Part shown: positions 56,033 to 63,653 of the stretch, piece by piece
Layout: each line of letters opens with the position of its first letter
Position numbering within the stretch: the first letter of the stretch is position 1
NCBI GenBank assembly: GCA_963676075.2
Contig: CAXXNZ010000004.1
Span: forward strand, 62,001-126,000
Source of the DNA: JAHJQZ01 sp963676075
GTDB lineage: Bacteria; Pseudomonadota; Alphaproteobacteria; Rhizobiales; Devosiaceae
Reading direction: 5' to 3'
Length of the DNA: 64,000 nt
Program-made: the position numbers and the translations under genes
Notes under the pieces: model-generated
What the model was told of the DNA's origin: nothing
The model's input: only the letters and a program-made list of their open reading frames with translations
The model's database searches: none

Positions 56033-56728
56033 TCAGACCCCGAATGCCTTGAGGATGCGGGCGCGAAGGTCGGCGGCCTCCCCGTCCCAGTCCGCGTTGC
56101 GCGAGACAATCAGATTGGCCTCGGACTTGAGGATCAACCCGTCCTCGACGATCCTCAGACCATTGGCGACAAGGGTCGAGCCGGTCGAGGTGATATCGAC
56201 GATGAGGTCGGCGGCGCCGGCAGCGGGCGCCGCCTCCGTCGCGCCGAGGCTTTCGACGATCCTGTACTCGGCAATACCGTGCGTAGCGAAGTAGCGCCGC
56301 GTCAGGTTGAGATATTTGGTGGCGACCCTGAGCCAGCGGCCATGGCCGGCGCGGAAATCGGAGGCGACGTCGGCAAGGTCGCGCATCGAAACGACATCGA
56401 TCCAGGCATCGGGCACGGCTATGACAACATCGGCAGCACCGAACCCGAGTTTTTTGGCAAAATTCACCGAATCCGGCCCCTGCTCGGAGGCCTCGTGGAT
56501 AAGGTCGGCGCCGGTCACCCCGATATGGACTTCGCCACGGATCAGCTCTCGGGCGATCTCGGAGGCCGGCAGGAAGCGCACGATGACACCCGGCAGCGCC
56601 GCGATGTCGCCCTGATAGGAGCGCGCCCCGCCGGGGCGCTCCATGTCGAGCCCAACAGCGGCAAAGGCAGCGCGTGTATCGGCTTCAAGCCGTCCCTTGG
56701 ATGGCACCGCAATGATCAGCCCGCTCAT
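56033..56728 (-). CDS. hisG: ATP phosphoribosyltransferase, short form
   Basis: First enzyme of histidine synthesis. At 231 residues it is the short form, which lacks the regulatory domain and needs HisZ, encoded just upstream. LIIAVPSKGRLEADT and the PRPP-binding VDITSTGSTLVANGL are diagnostic. GAGGAGGCGGGCCG precedes ATG 56728, and the start overlaps the hisZ stop by four bases. Confidence 0.96.
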   Translation of the reverse strand: MSGLIIAVPSKGRLEADTRAAFAAVGLDMERPGGARSYQGDIAALPGVIVRFLPASEIARELIRGEVHIGVTGADLIHEASEQGPDSVNFAKKLGFGAADVVIAVPDAWIDVVSMRDLADVASDFRAGHGRWLRVATKYLNLTRRYFATHGIAEYRIVESLGATEAAPAAGAADLIVDITSTGSTLVANGLRIVEDGLILKSEANLIVSRNADWDGEAADLRARILKAFGV

Positions 56729-57798
56729 CGGCCCGCCTCCTCTTGCAGCCGGTCGACCCAGAGCGAGCAACCGGAAGCGGCGAGGTCGCCGGGCGCGCCC
56801 AGCCGTTCGAGCAGCCGGTCATAGACACCGCCGGAGGCGAGAATGTCGCCATCCGCACCGGTCATCTCGAACACGGCGCCGGTGTAATAGTCGAGCCGTG
56901 GCGCGAAGCCAGCATCGAAGACGACTTCGGCACCGGGCAGTCCGTCGGCGAGGGTTCGTGCGTGGCGCGCCACATCGGCAAGCGCCGCAGCAAAGCCGTC
57001 AGGCGCGGTGTCAAACAGCTTGCCGAGCGCATCGAGCGCCTGGTCGATTGGACCGGAAATGGCCAGATAATCCTCAAGCAGTGCAATGGTTTCGCCCGGC
57101 ACATAGGCAGCGGCCAATGCGTTCTTTTCGAGGAAGCGCGCGGCGATTTCCTGCGGCGAGCGCGAGGTGTCGAACGGCAAGCCGGCGGCGGTCATGCGTT
57201 CGGTGACATCGGCCTCGATCTCGTGAAGGCGTGGGGTGCGGATATTGCCCTCGGCGCCGTGCGGATCGGGCAGTCGGGCCAGAAGTGGTCCGAGCGATTC
57301 CTTGTGCCCGAACCGGTACCTGAGGCGTGGCCGCCAGACCTCCGGCATTTCGGCATAGGCCAGAACGATCTCGAACAGCGCCACACTGCCAATGCGCACA
57401 CGCGGCGTCTTGATGCCGAACAGCGCCAGCACGTCGCCGGCGAAACCGAGCACGCGGTCGAAGGCGGCAGCCGGATCGGGCTGAGCGATCAGCTCTATGC
57501 CAGTCTGCTCGAACTCAGCCGGACCGTCCGGGCGCTGGCGGAACAGCGCGCCGAGATAGGAATAGGCGGCAGGCGTCCGGTCGCCTTCGAGGAAATGCGT
57601 GGCAATTGGCAAGGTGAAATCCGGCCTCAGACAGAATTCCTCGCCATTGGCGCCATTGGTCAGCACCAGACGGCGGCGGAACTCCTCGCCGGCCAGCTTG
57701 AAATAAGGGTCGGCCGACATCAGGATCGGCGGATCGAGCCGGGTGAAGCCCTCGGACCCGACCAAAGCCTCCAGCGCGGCGCGAGGGGATTTTGTCAT
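56725..57798 (-). CDS. hisZ: ATP phosphoribosyltransferase regulatory subunit HisZ
   Basis: A HisRS paralogue without tRNA-charging activity that forms the octameric enzyme with HisG and carries its feedback regulation. 357 residues; LRPDFTLPIATHFL and LDYYTGAVFEMTG reflect class II synthetase motifs 2 and 3 in degenerate form, and there is no anticodon domain. ATG 57798 overlaps the hisS stop by four bases. A longer frame to 57855 is rejected for that overlap. Confidence 0.95.
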   Translation of the reverse strand: MTKSPRAALEALVGSEGFTRLDPPILMSADPYFKLAGEEFRRRLVLTNGANGEEFCLRPDFTLPIATHFLEGDRTPAAYSYLGALFRQRPDGPAEFEQTGIELIAQPDPAAAFDRVLGFAGDVLALFGIKTPRVRIGSVALFEIVLAYAEMPEVWRPRLRYRFGHKESLGPLLARLPDPHGAEGNIRTPRLHEIEADVTERMTAAGLPFDTSRSPQEIAARFLEKNALAAAYVPGETIALLEDYLAISGPIDQALDALGKLFDTAPDGFAAALADVARHARTLADGLPGAEVVFDAGFAPRLDYYTGAVFEMTGADGDILASGGVYDRLLERLGAPGDLAASGCSLWVDRLQEEAGR

Positions 57799-59390
57799 TG
57801 GCCCTGCGACTTCAGCAATTCGGTGATGCGGTCGACCAGTTCGGTTCGCTTGCATTCAAACTGGCCGGGACGCTCGGCTTTCCACTGCTCGTTGTCGGTG
57901 ATCTCTTTGCTGGCTTCCTTGCCGGCGACCAGATCCTTGATCTGGATGATCCCCTGCTCGCGCTCCTGCGTACCCTCGATGATGACGGCGGGAGAATTGC
58001 GCTGGTCGGCATAGGCAAACTGGCGGCCGACATTCTTGGGATTGCCGAGATACATTTCGGCGCGGATGCCCGCGGCCCGGAGCTCGGACACCATTTTCTG
58101 GTAGCCAGCCTTCTGGTCCTTATCCATGACACAGACAACGACCGGACCAATCGGCTGCGTGTTGCCGAGTAGGCCCGTCAGCTTCAGCGCATGGGCAAGG
58201 CGTGACACGCCAATGGAAAAGCCGGTCGCGGGCACAGGTTCCTTACGGAATCGCGAGACCAGCCCATCATAGCGCCCGCCACCACCGACCGATCCGAAAA
58301 CGACTTCCTGGCCCTTTTCGTTGGTGACGGGGAAGGTCAGTTCGATCTCGAAGACCGGGCCGGTGTAATATTCGAGGCCGCGGACGACGCTGGGGTCGAT
58401 TTTGATGCGCTTTGAGCCATATCGAGACGCACGAAAAAGAGAGTTCATCACCTTAAGTTCCTGAAGGCCTTCAAGGCTTTTGGGTGAATCAGAAAACTCC
58501 TTTTCGAGGACTTCCAGCATTCGATTGCAGTCGAAGTATGCGTACTCTTGGATTTTGGCTCCATTTACCTGATTGCTACCAAAGAAGTCTTCATCCGACT
58601 GCCAAACATCATCGGTCAAACCGAATTTTTGTTCAGGGTCTGACACAAATGTGGATCGTTGATAGCCGAAGAGCCGAATAAGCCGAGCAATCGACTCATC
58701 ATCCAGCCCCGCACCCTTGGTAAAATCGCCGCTCTCGTCCTTGCGGCCGGCACCGAGCAGAAGTTTCACGCCTTCGACGCCGAACTTGTCGAGCTTGTCG
58801 ATGGCACGCAGCACGGAGAGCTTCTGAGCCTCGTCGGCAACTCCAGCAGCTTCCATCACCCCATCAAGCACCTTGCGGTTGTTCACCCGGACGACGTACT
58901 TCCCCTGCAATCCCAGCGCATCCATCGTATCCGCCATCATCATGCAGATTTCGGCGTCCGCTTCCGGGCCGGCCGCGCCGACGGTGTCGGCGTCGAACTG
59001 CATGAACTGGCGGAACCGGCCCGGGCCGGGCTTTTCGTTGCGGAAGACATAGCCCTGACGATAGGTGCGGTAGGGCTTGGGCAGGTCGTTGAAATTCTCG
59101 GCGAAATGGCGGGCGAGCGGTGCCGTCAGGTCATAGCGCAGGCTCATCCACTGCTCGTCGTCGTCCTGCAGCGAGAACACGCCCTGGTTGGGCCGGTCCT
59201 CGTCGGGCAGGAACTTGCCGAGCGTGTCGGTGTATTCGAAAAACGGCGTCTCGACCGGATCGAAGCCGTAGGTCTCGTAGACCTTGCGGATGGTCGCGAT
59301 CATCTCGTTGGTCGCCGCGATGTCCGCAGGCGAACGATCCTCAAAGCCGCGCGGCAGGCGCGGCGCGATCAGCGAGGTCTTTTTCGACAT
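57795..59390 (-). CDS. hisS: Histidyl-tRNA synthetase
   Basis: Class II synthetase of 531 residues charging tRNA-His. APRLPRGFEDRSP opens the protein; RYDLTAPLARHFAENF and YRQGYVFRNEKPGPGR form motif 2, RGLEYYTGPVFEI the histidine A region, and GRYDGLVSRF a second. The C-terminal anticodon domain holds AEMYLGNPKNVGRQF. It is the long alphaproteobacterial form. A stretch at about 58441-58680 is only about 45% GC, unlike the rest of the gene, though the frame is intact. ATG 59390 is preferred over 59402. Confidence 0.96.
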   Translation of the reverse strand: MSKKTSLIAPRLPRGFEDRSPADIAATNEMIATIRKVYETYGFDPVETPFFEYTDTLGKFLPDEDRPNQGVFSLQDDDEQWMSLRYDLTAPLARHFAENFNDLPKPYRTYRQGYVFRNEKPGPGRFRQFMQFDADTVGAAGPEADAEICMMMADTMDALGLQGKYVVRVNNRKVLDGVMEAAGVADEAQKLSVLRAIDKLDKFGVEGVKLLLGAGRKDESGDFTKGAGLDDESIARLIRLFGYQRSTFVSDPEQKFGLTDDVWQSDEDFFGSNQVNGAKIQEYAYFDCNRMLEVLEKEFSDSPKSLEGLQELKVMNSLFRASRYGSKRIKIDPSVVRGLEYYTGPVFEIELTFPVTNEKGQEVVFGSVGGGGRYDGLVSRFRKEPVPATGFSIGVSRLAHALKLTGLLGNTQPIGPVVVCVMDKDQKAGYQKMVSELRAAGIRAEMYLGNPKNVGRQFAYADQRNSPAVIIEGTQEREQGIIQIKDLVAGKEASKEITDNEQWKAERPGQFECKRTELVDRITELLKSQGQ

Positions 59391-59631
59391 GTTCCGATCC
59401 ATTCAAAAGGGGCGCTTTCCGCGCCCCGAAACCCGGCGCCTTGTTAGCGGATTGGGGCGTGGCGGGCAAGGCGCAAGGCCGGCGCGGAGGTGTGCCGCCG
59501 CACCGGCCAGATCCCGACACGGCAACGGGGGCAGGCGTTGCCGGTCAGAATAGGCGTTTGCGCCGATGTCGAGCGCCTGCGGTCCCGCACCGAGCTGATG
59601 CCGAGGTGGGGACCGCAGTTCTGGAGTGCCC

Positions 59632-59880
59632 TTACTTGAGCAAGGGCCATTCTGCCGGATTGACGGGGTGGTAAACCTCTTCACGCGGCAAGCCCACATC
59701 CTCGCACAAGCGCGACGGAATGACGGGCCGCCGCACCCGTTTTCGACGGCGTAGCTGCTCGCGGCTAATGTCGCGCGGTGCAACTGCGATGCCGAGCCTC
59801 AGGCTCCAGCGCAAAATGTCGAAAGCGATGATCTGCCGAACCGACAGGTCGTCGCGCATAGTCGCAACTTGAGAAGTCAT
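59632..59880 (-). CDS. DUF1127-like small basic protein, copy 1
   Basis: An 82-residue basic protein: RDDLSVRQIIAFDILRWSLRLG, then an arginine-rich middle (REQLRRRKRVRRP), and at the end SRLCEDVGLPREEVY, which resembles the DUF1127 core (L-x-D-x-G-L-x-R). It is a close paralogue of the next gene upstream. The match extends in part upstream of both ATGs (AWPGK in the upstream reading), a sign of recent tandem duplication including the ribosome site (GGGAAAACAG here). Function unknown. The 241 bases from 59391 to 59631 hold nothing I can support. Confidence 0.65.
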   Translation of the reverse strand: MTSQVATMRDDLSVRQIIAFDILRWSLRLGIAVAPRDISREQLRRRKRVRRPVIPSRLCEDVGLPREEVYHPVNPAEWPLLK

Positions 59881-59959
59881 CTGTTTTCCCGGCCATGCTT
59901 GTTGGGCACGTACCGGCTCCTTTTGGTTGAAGGTCTGGATGCAGGTCGGTTTTGGAAAC

Positions 59960-60214
59960 CTACCAGCGTGCGAAATAGGACTGGATCGACATGGCGATGA
60001 TCGGTTCCACCTCTTCACGGGGCAGTCCGATATCCTCATGCAGGTATCCAGGGACGACAGACCGCAATCGTCGCAGCCGCCGTTGCTCCCTGATGGCTTC
60101 CACGTCGCGCGGGGCAACGGCGAAGCCGAGTCTCAGATTCCAGCGTAAAATGTCGAACGCGAAGATCTGCCGGAACGACAAACCGTCGCGAATGGACGCA
60201 ACTTGGGCGTTCAT
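59960..60214 (-). CDS. DUF1127-like small basic protein, copy 2
   Basis: An 84-residue paralogue of the previous entry: RDGLSFRQIFAFDILRWNLRLG, an arginine-rich centre and GYLHEDIGLPREEVE. The two proteins align along their whole length apart from the ends. It starts at ATG 60214. About 220 bases of leader precede it, with a possible 21-codon ORF and two hairpins. Confidence 0.65.
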   Translation of the reverse strand: MNAQVASIRDGLSFRQIFAFDILRWNLRLGFAVAPRDVEAIREQRRLRRLRSVVPGYLHEDIGLPREEVEPIIAMSIQSYFARW

Positions 60215-60331
60215 TGCTTTGCCCGGCCACGCTTTTTGGGCGTTTGCCGGCTCCAATTGGGGGTTGACGAGCCGGCACGCAAACACCCGCAAGCGGACGT
60301 GTGGCGCCGGATCAATTCAGGGTTGGTGAGA

Positions 60332-60392
60332 AGAGGTCCCGAGACCTCGCGAAAAAGTACGGGGACGCTTTAAGCGACGCGGTACTTTGAAC
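60332..60392 (-). promoter_or_regulatory. Two stem-loops in the leader of the DUF1127-like pair
   Basis: In the direction of transcription, an imperfect long hairpin with AAAGTAC / GTACTTT ends (about 60355-60392) is followed by a perfect GAGGTC-CCGA-GACCTC-type stem (60333-60348). No T run follows either. Together with the small ORF just before them they could form an attenuator-like leader, but this is speculative. Confidence 0.3.
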
Positions 60393-60435
60393 TTCGGACG
60401 AACCGAACATTGGGGGAGACGTTGAGATAGACCAT
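60370..60435 (-). CDS. Possible 21-codon leader peptide
   Basis: ATG 60435 is preceded by GAGGAGGGGCGTAC, one of the best ribosome sites in the region, and opens a 21-residue frame beginning MVYLNVSPNVRFVR and ending SSKYRVA. No family is recognisable. Its stop lies inside the first of two hairpins upstream of the DUF1127-like pair. It may be a real small protein, a leader peptide or chance. Confidence 0.3.
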   Translation of the reverse strand: MVYLNVSPNVRFVRSSKYRVA

Positions 60436-60559
60436 GTACGCCCCTCCTCTGGTTCGGAAATGTCGGGACGCCGCTTGCTAGCGATGTTCGGTTTTCGAGG
60501 CAATCCTCAAAAATTACCGCGACGCTGCTGGCAGCCAAGTTGTTGCCAAAAAACCACAA

Positions 60560-62011
60560 TTATTCGTCAGCAGCTGCCGCGACCGCCGCTTCGGCATCGG
60601 CAAGTCCGGCGCCGAACTCGGCATCGGCGCCCGGCAGACCGAGGTCGTGGGCTGATCCCTTGAGCGCGTCGATGACCTGCTGGCGATCGAGGCCAGGGTT
60701 GCGCGCGAGCATCAGCGCCACGATGGCGGTGACATGGGCGGTGGCAATCGAGGTGCCCGTCAGCATCTCGAAATTTGCCCCCGGAACGGGTGACAGCACA
60801 TCGACCCCGGGTGCCGCGACTGCAATGTAGAAGCCGCGATTGGCCCCAGAGAACAGCCGATCCTTGATGTCAGTGGCCGTCACGGCGATGGCGTTCTTGT
60901 GCGCGCCGGGATAGGCGGGAGCGGCGTCCGGTCCGCCATTACCGGCGGCAGCAACAAAGATCATGCCACTTTCTGTGGCATCGTCGAGCACCGACAGCAC
61001 CAGTGGATCGCGCGGGCCGGCAAAGCTGAGATTGAGCACCCTGACCCCTTCAGCGGCGGCAAGATCGATGGCGGCGGCGACCTCGTAGCTGCCAGAAACC
61101 GCAGCGCCGTCATCTCCTGTATCGAAGGCGCGGATCGCAACAAGGTGCGCGCCTGGGGCGATACCGTCGAAGCCGCGATTGGCCAGCATGAGCCCGGCCA
61201 GCGCCGTGCCGTGGCCGAGATCGTTGACCTCCCGTCCGGGCAGGACGTCGAACACCGATATATCGGCATCGCCGAATCCCGGCTGATCCAGATCGACGCC
61301 GGTGTCGATCAATCCGATGATCACCCCCTCGCCATCACCTGTGGCGCGGGCACTAAGGGCATGAAGCTTGCGCGGTGCGTATTGCAGGCCCGTCATGTCC
61401 GTCGGTGCACTCGTGTCGGCCTGACCGCGATAAAGATATTGCGGCTGGGCCCCGACCACCCCGGGAACCGATCGCAGAACGCCGAGAATAACCGAAAGAT
61501 CGGCGCCGGATGGGATATGGAACAGCGCCACGACGAGGCTGTCCGGCTTACGCTGGCGCAAGGTGATCAGATCGAGCGCAAAGGCCGTCCGGGCAGCGAC
61601 GGCGCGCGACATCGCGTCTGGATCGGTCTCGTCCGGCCTGAAAATCACCACGAGCTTTTCGGGATCATGGGGTGCATCGACAAGGATCGGACGTCCCCGA
61701 TAGGTCGCCGGGCGCACAAGCGGCACCGGCAGATCAACGCGTACCGGCCTGTCGCGGACTGCGGGCGCATCCGGGGTCCGGGCGTTGTTGTCGTCCGGAC
61801 CATCGAGATCGACCGAACCGGGAAGGAGATTGCCGATGTCCACGGGCACCAGACGATAGATCGTAACCTCGCCGGAACTGCTGCTGCCGCCGCTACTGCT
61901 TGTGCCGCCGCTGCTCGGCGTATTCGGCGTCGGCCGTGTCTGGGCCATGGCTGGCGCGGCGACCAGCGATACAAGAATCATGGCCAGAACCGGAATAAGC
62001 TTGATCATCAT
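60560..62011 (-). CDS. Secreted subtilisin-like serine protease (S8)
   Basis: A 483-residue exported protease. A signal peptide (LIPVLAMILVSLVAAPAMA) is followed by a Ser/Gly/Thr-rich linker (about 30-48), an inhibitor-like pro-region, and the S8 catalytic domain from about residue 225. Catalytic Asp, His and Ser lie in IGLIDTGVD, DLGHGTALAG and LTGTSIATAH, and the oxyanion Asn is in AAAGNGG. No C-terminal anchor is visible, so it should be periplasmic or secreted. It starts 14 bases after the anti-sigma gene and belongs to the same operon as the ECF sigma factor. Confidence 0.92.
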   Translation of the reverse strand: MMIKLIPVLAMILVSLVAAPAMAQTRPTPNTPSSGGTSSSGGSSSSGEVTIYRLVPVDIGNLLPGSVDLDGPDDNNARTPDAPAVRDRPVRVDLPVPLVRPATYRGRPILVDAPHDPEKLVVIFRPDETDPDAMSRAVAARTAFALDLITLRQRKPDSLVVALFHIPSGADLSVILGVLRSVPGVVGAQPQYLYRGQADTSAPTDMTGLQYAPRKLHALSARATGDGEGVIIGLIDTGVDLDQPGFGDADISVFDVLPGREVNDLGHGTALAGLMLANRGFDGIAPGAHLVAIRAFDTGDDGAAVSGSYEVAAAIDLAAAEGVRVLNLSFAGPRDPLVLSVLDDATESGMIFVAAAGNGGPDAAPAYPGAHKNAIAVTATDIKDRLFSGANRGFYIAVAAPGVDVLSPVPGANFEMLTGTSIATAHVTAIVALMLARNPGLDRQQVIDALKGSAHDLGLPGADAEFGAGLADAEAAVAAAADE

Positions 62012-62025
62012 TGCCTCCGCACGCC

Positions 62026-62667
62026 TCAGCGCAGCTGGAAGAACTGGATCAGGCCTTCGGTCTTGCCGAGTCTCTCCAGCGCGGCTTTGCCGTCCTCGCT
62101 GTCGGGCGCGCCGACTATAAAAACGCCGCCCGGTTTAGGACCATCGATGATGGTCAGGTCGAGATCGGTGAGGCGCGCTGCAATCGCATCCATCCCGGCG
62201 TCAGATGCAAAAACCACCATGGCGCTCGGGCCGGAGAAGGCCTCCGGGCCGGAGGTTGCGGTCTGGTACTGGGCCGGCGCCTGCTGCCCCGAATAAACGA
62301 GGTAACCGGATTCGAGCGCCACGACGGCGCAAAGGGCAGCAGCTCCCGCCAGCGCGTAGCGTGGCGACAGCATGGACCAGATCCGTTCGGCGAGGCCAAC
62401 GCGGCCGCTCCCGGAGGGCGCTGCACCGATCTCGGCCATCAGGTTGTCGAGCACGCGACGCGGTGGTGCGCCGCGCATTTCGGCGTCGGCACGGGTCAGC
62501 GTCAGTTCTTCGTCGACGCGGGCAAGATGATCGGCTGCCTCGGCGTTCTCGCTGAGCCAGGCTTCGACCAGTCGTTGCTCCTTTTCACCGAGCGTGCCGT
62601 TGACATAGAACGGCAGCAGCAATTCGGCCTCGTTTTTCGGCAGGTCTTCTTCGATACGGTCGTTCAT
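62026..62667 (-). CDS. Membrane anti-sigma factor
   Basis: A 213-residue protein with a cytoplasmic N-terminal part (about 1-105), one membrane span (YALAGAAALCAVVALESGY) and a C-terminal domain of about 80 residues outside. The N-terminal ELLLPFYVNGTLGEKEQRLV is the usual start of an anti-sigma domain, but the HxxxCxxC zinc motif is absent. Its start overlaps the ECF sigma stop by four bases. It presumably holds the sigma factor at the membrane until a signal acts on its outer domain. Confidence 0.85.
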   Translation of the reverse strand: MNDRIEEDLPKNEAELLLPFYVNGTLGEKEQRLVEAWLSENAEAADHLARVDEELTLTRADAEMRGAPPRRVLDNLMAEIGAAPSGSGRVGLAERIWSMLSPRYALAGAAALCAVVALESGYLVYSGQQAPAQYQTATSGPEAFSGPSAMVVFASDAGMDAIAARLTDLDLTIIDGPKPGGVFIVGAPDSEDGKAALERLGKTEGLIQFFQLR

Positions 62668-63227
62668 GGCCAGCCTCTATCGATACCCGCTCGGCGGAAA
62701 TGCTCGGACAAGTGCTTGCGGGCGTGGAACATGCGGGTTTTCACCGTGTTCTCGGGGATATCGAGAATGCCGGCAATCTCGGCGATCGAGCGATCCTGGT
62801 AGTAAACCAGATCGATGATTTCCCGATGCGCCGGGGAGAGCTTGTCTATGCAGGCCCTCATGACCGCGCCCTTGTCTTTCTTGGCCGTCAGTATTTCCTG
62901 GGTATCGCTTTCATCCTTTTGCTCAGCAGCCTTTTCGTCGTCGATCGGCGCCTCGGTTCTCTTTCTGAGAACGCTGATGGCCTGGTTTCGGGCGATGGTC
63001 AGCAGCCAGGTCGAAACCTTGGACTGCCCCTCAAAACTCCCCGCCTTCTGCCAGACCTTCAGGAAGGTCTCGCTGACGACGTCTTCGGCCAGCGTCTCGT
63101 TTCGGGCAAGGCTCAGGACGAACCGGTAGATGCGCGTGCTGTGGGCCATGTAGAGGGCCCTGAGCGCCGCGCTGTCCCGCTTCGCGATGCGGGCAACCAG
63201 CTGCCGGTCGTGGTCATCTGTTTCCAT
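62664..63227 (-). CDS. ECF RNA polymerase sigma factor
   Basis: A 187-residue group 4 sigma factor with region 2 (DVVSETFLKVWQKAGSF, then STWLLTIARNQAI) and region 4 (DRSIAEIAGILDIPENTV). It lies in an operon with a membrane anti-sigma factor and a secreted protease, so envelope stress is the likely signal. It is not the general-stress EcfG: no NepR or PhyR is nearby. ATG 63227 (METDDHDRQL) leaves a leader of about 15 bases from a GAACC-N16-CGTC promoter. The in-frame extension to 63287 would overlap that promoter. Confidence 0.92.
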   Translation of the reverse strand: METDDHDRQLVARIAKRDSAALRALYMAHSTRIYRFVLSLARNETLAEDVVSETFLKVWQKAGSFEGQSKVSTWLLTIARNQAISVLRKRTEAPIDDEKAAEQKDESDTQEILTAKKDKGAVMRACIDKLSPAHREIIDLVYYQDRSIAEIAGILDIPENTVKTRMFHARKHLSEHFRRAGIDRGWP

Positions 63228-63248
63228 AGGCCTTGCCGTTATGTTTAG

Positions 63249-63273
63249 GACGCAACCACGAGCAGATAGGTTC
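63249..63273 (-). promoter_or_regulatory. ECF-type promoter of the sigma/anti-sigma/protease operon
   Basis: Read leftward: GAACC (63273-63269), 16 bases, CGTC (63252-63249), 22 bases before the sigma start. GAAC and CGTC boxes at this spacing are typical of ECF sigma factors. The identical pair at the same spacing occurs before the sRNA candidate at 63493-63605, suggesting autoregulation and a shared regulon. Confidence 0.55.
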
Positions 63274-63320
63274 AACGGATTGTGCACGGAATTGGAAACT
63301 TAGGAAACTGAAACACGACA

Positions 63321-63348
63321 GAAAAGAAAAGACCCACCGAAGTGGGTC
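63321..63348 (-). terminator. Terminator of sRNA candidate 2
   Basis: Read leftward: perfect 7-base stem GACCCAC / GTGGGTC with a TTCG tetraloop, then TTTTCTTTTC. No ORF precedes it on this strand. Confidence 0.85.
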
Positions 63349-63431
63349 CAGATGGCGATGCAATGATTTGGAGGTCATGAAAGGACTTGGATTGGTCTTT
63401 GGCGTCGTCAAAGGCTTTCCAAACTTAATCT
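63321..63431 (-). ncRNA. Candidate small RNA 2 (tandem paralogue of candidate 1)
   Basis: About 111 bases ending in a strong terminator with no plausible ORF. It carries ACCAATC (63396-63390) and CCTCCAAA (63374-63367), 15 bases apart; candidate 1 carries the same two words 14 bases apart, followed in both by 18-19 bases and then the terminator stem. CCTCC could pair with a Shine-Dalgarno sequence. Upstream, GAACC (63462-63458) and CCTT 16 bases later form a weaker version of the ECF-type promoter. The 5' end is estimated. Confidence 0.5.
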
Positions 63432-63492
63432 GACACGAAGGCGCCACGACGAAAACTGGTTCGGGCAATTTCAGATCGAACACTCTGTGCAC

Positions 63493-63518
63493 AAAAAAAG
63501 GCCCGCTGACGCGGGCCT
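63493..63518 (-). terminator. Terminator of sRNA candidate 1
   Basis: Read leftward: perfect 8-base stem AGGCCCGC / GCGGGCCT with loop GTCA, then seven T. It is too far from tag (about 135 bases past its stop) to be explained simply as that gene's terminator. Confidence 0.88.
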
Positions 63519-63605
63519 AGAATTGGGGGAATTGGCTTTGGAGGATGCAGATCTCTGAGATTGGTACCTTGCGGACCCGGCCGGAGAGACCTGCTGCATT
63601 CATCC
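63493..63605 (-). ncRNA. Candidate small RNA 1
   Basis: About 113 bases between a GGAACC-N16-CGTC promoter and a perfect terminator, with no credible ORF. It contains ACCAATC (63565-63559), a small ATCTC-A-GAGAT hairpin, CCTCCAAA (63544-63537) and a C-rich stretch (CCAATTCCCCC) before the terminator. C-rich, anti-Shine-Dalgarno loops are common in alphaproteobacterial trans-acting sRNAs, including the stress-sigma-controlled GsrN of Caulobacter; no homology to that RNA is claimed. The 5' end is inferred from the promoter. Confidence 0.55.
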
Positions 63606-63610
63606 AATAA

Positions 63611-63636
63611 GACGCGCGAACCCCGAAAAAGGTTCC
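63611..63636 (-). promoter_or_regulatory. ECF-type promoter of sRNA candidate 1
   Basis: Read leftward: GGAACC (63636-63631), 16 bases, CGTC (63614-63611). The GAACC and CGTC boxes and spacing are identical to the promoter of the neighbouring ECF operon. GGAAC also fits the EcfG general-stress consensus, with a CGTC in place of CGTT. Confidence 0.55.
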
Positions 63637-63653
63637 AGATCAATTGTCAAAAT

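Noticed and set aside
60460..60495. GAAC and CGTC boxes upstream of the DUF1127-like pair as another ECF promoter
   Set aside because: The spacing is two bases too short compared with the two matching sites near 63.2-63.6 kb.
63520..63653. A tRNA or small protein between the sRNA 1 terminator and tag
   Set aside because: No cloverleaf pairing or TTC arm found, and frames there are short without ribosome sites; an sRNA fits better.
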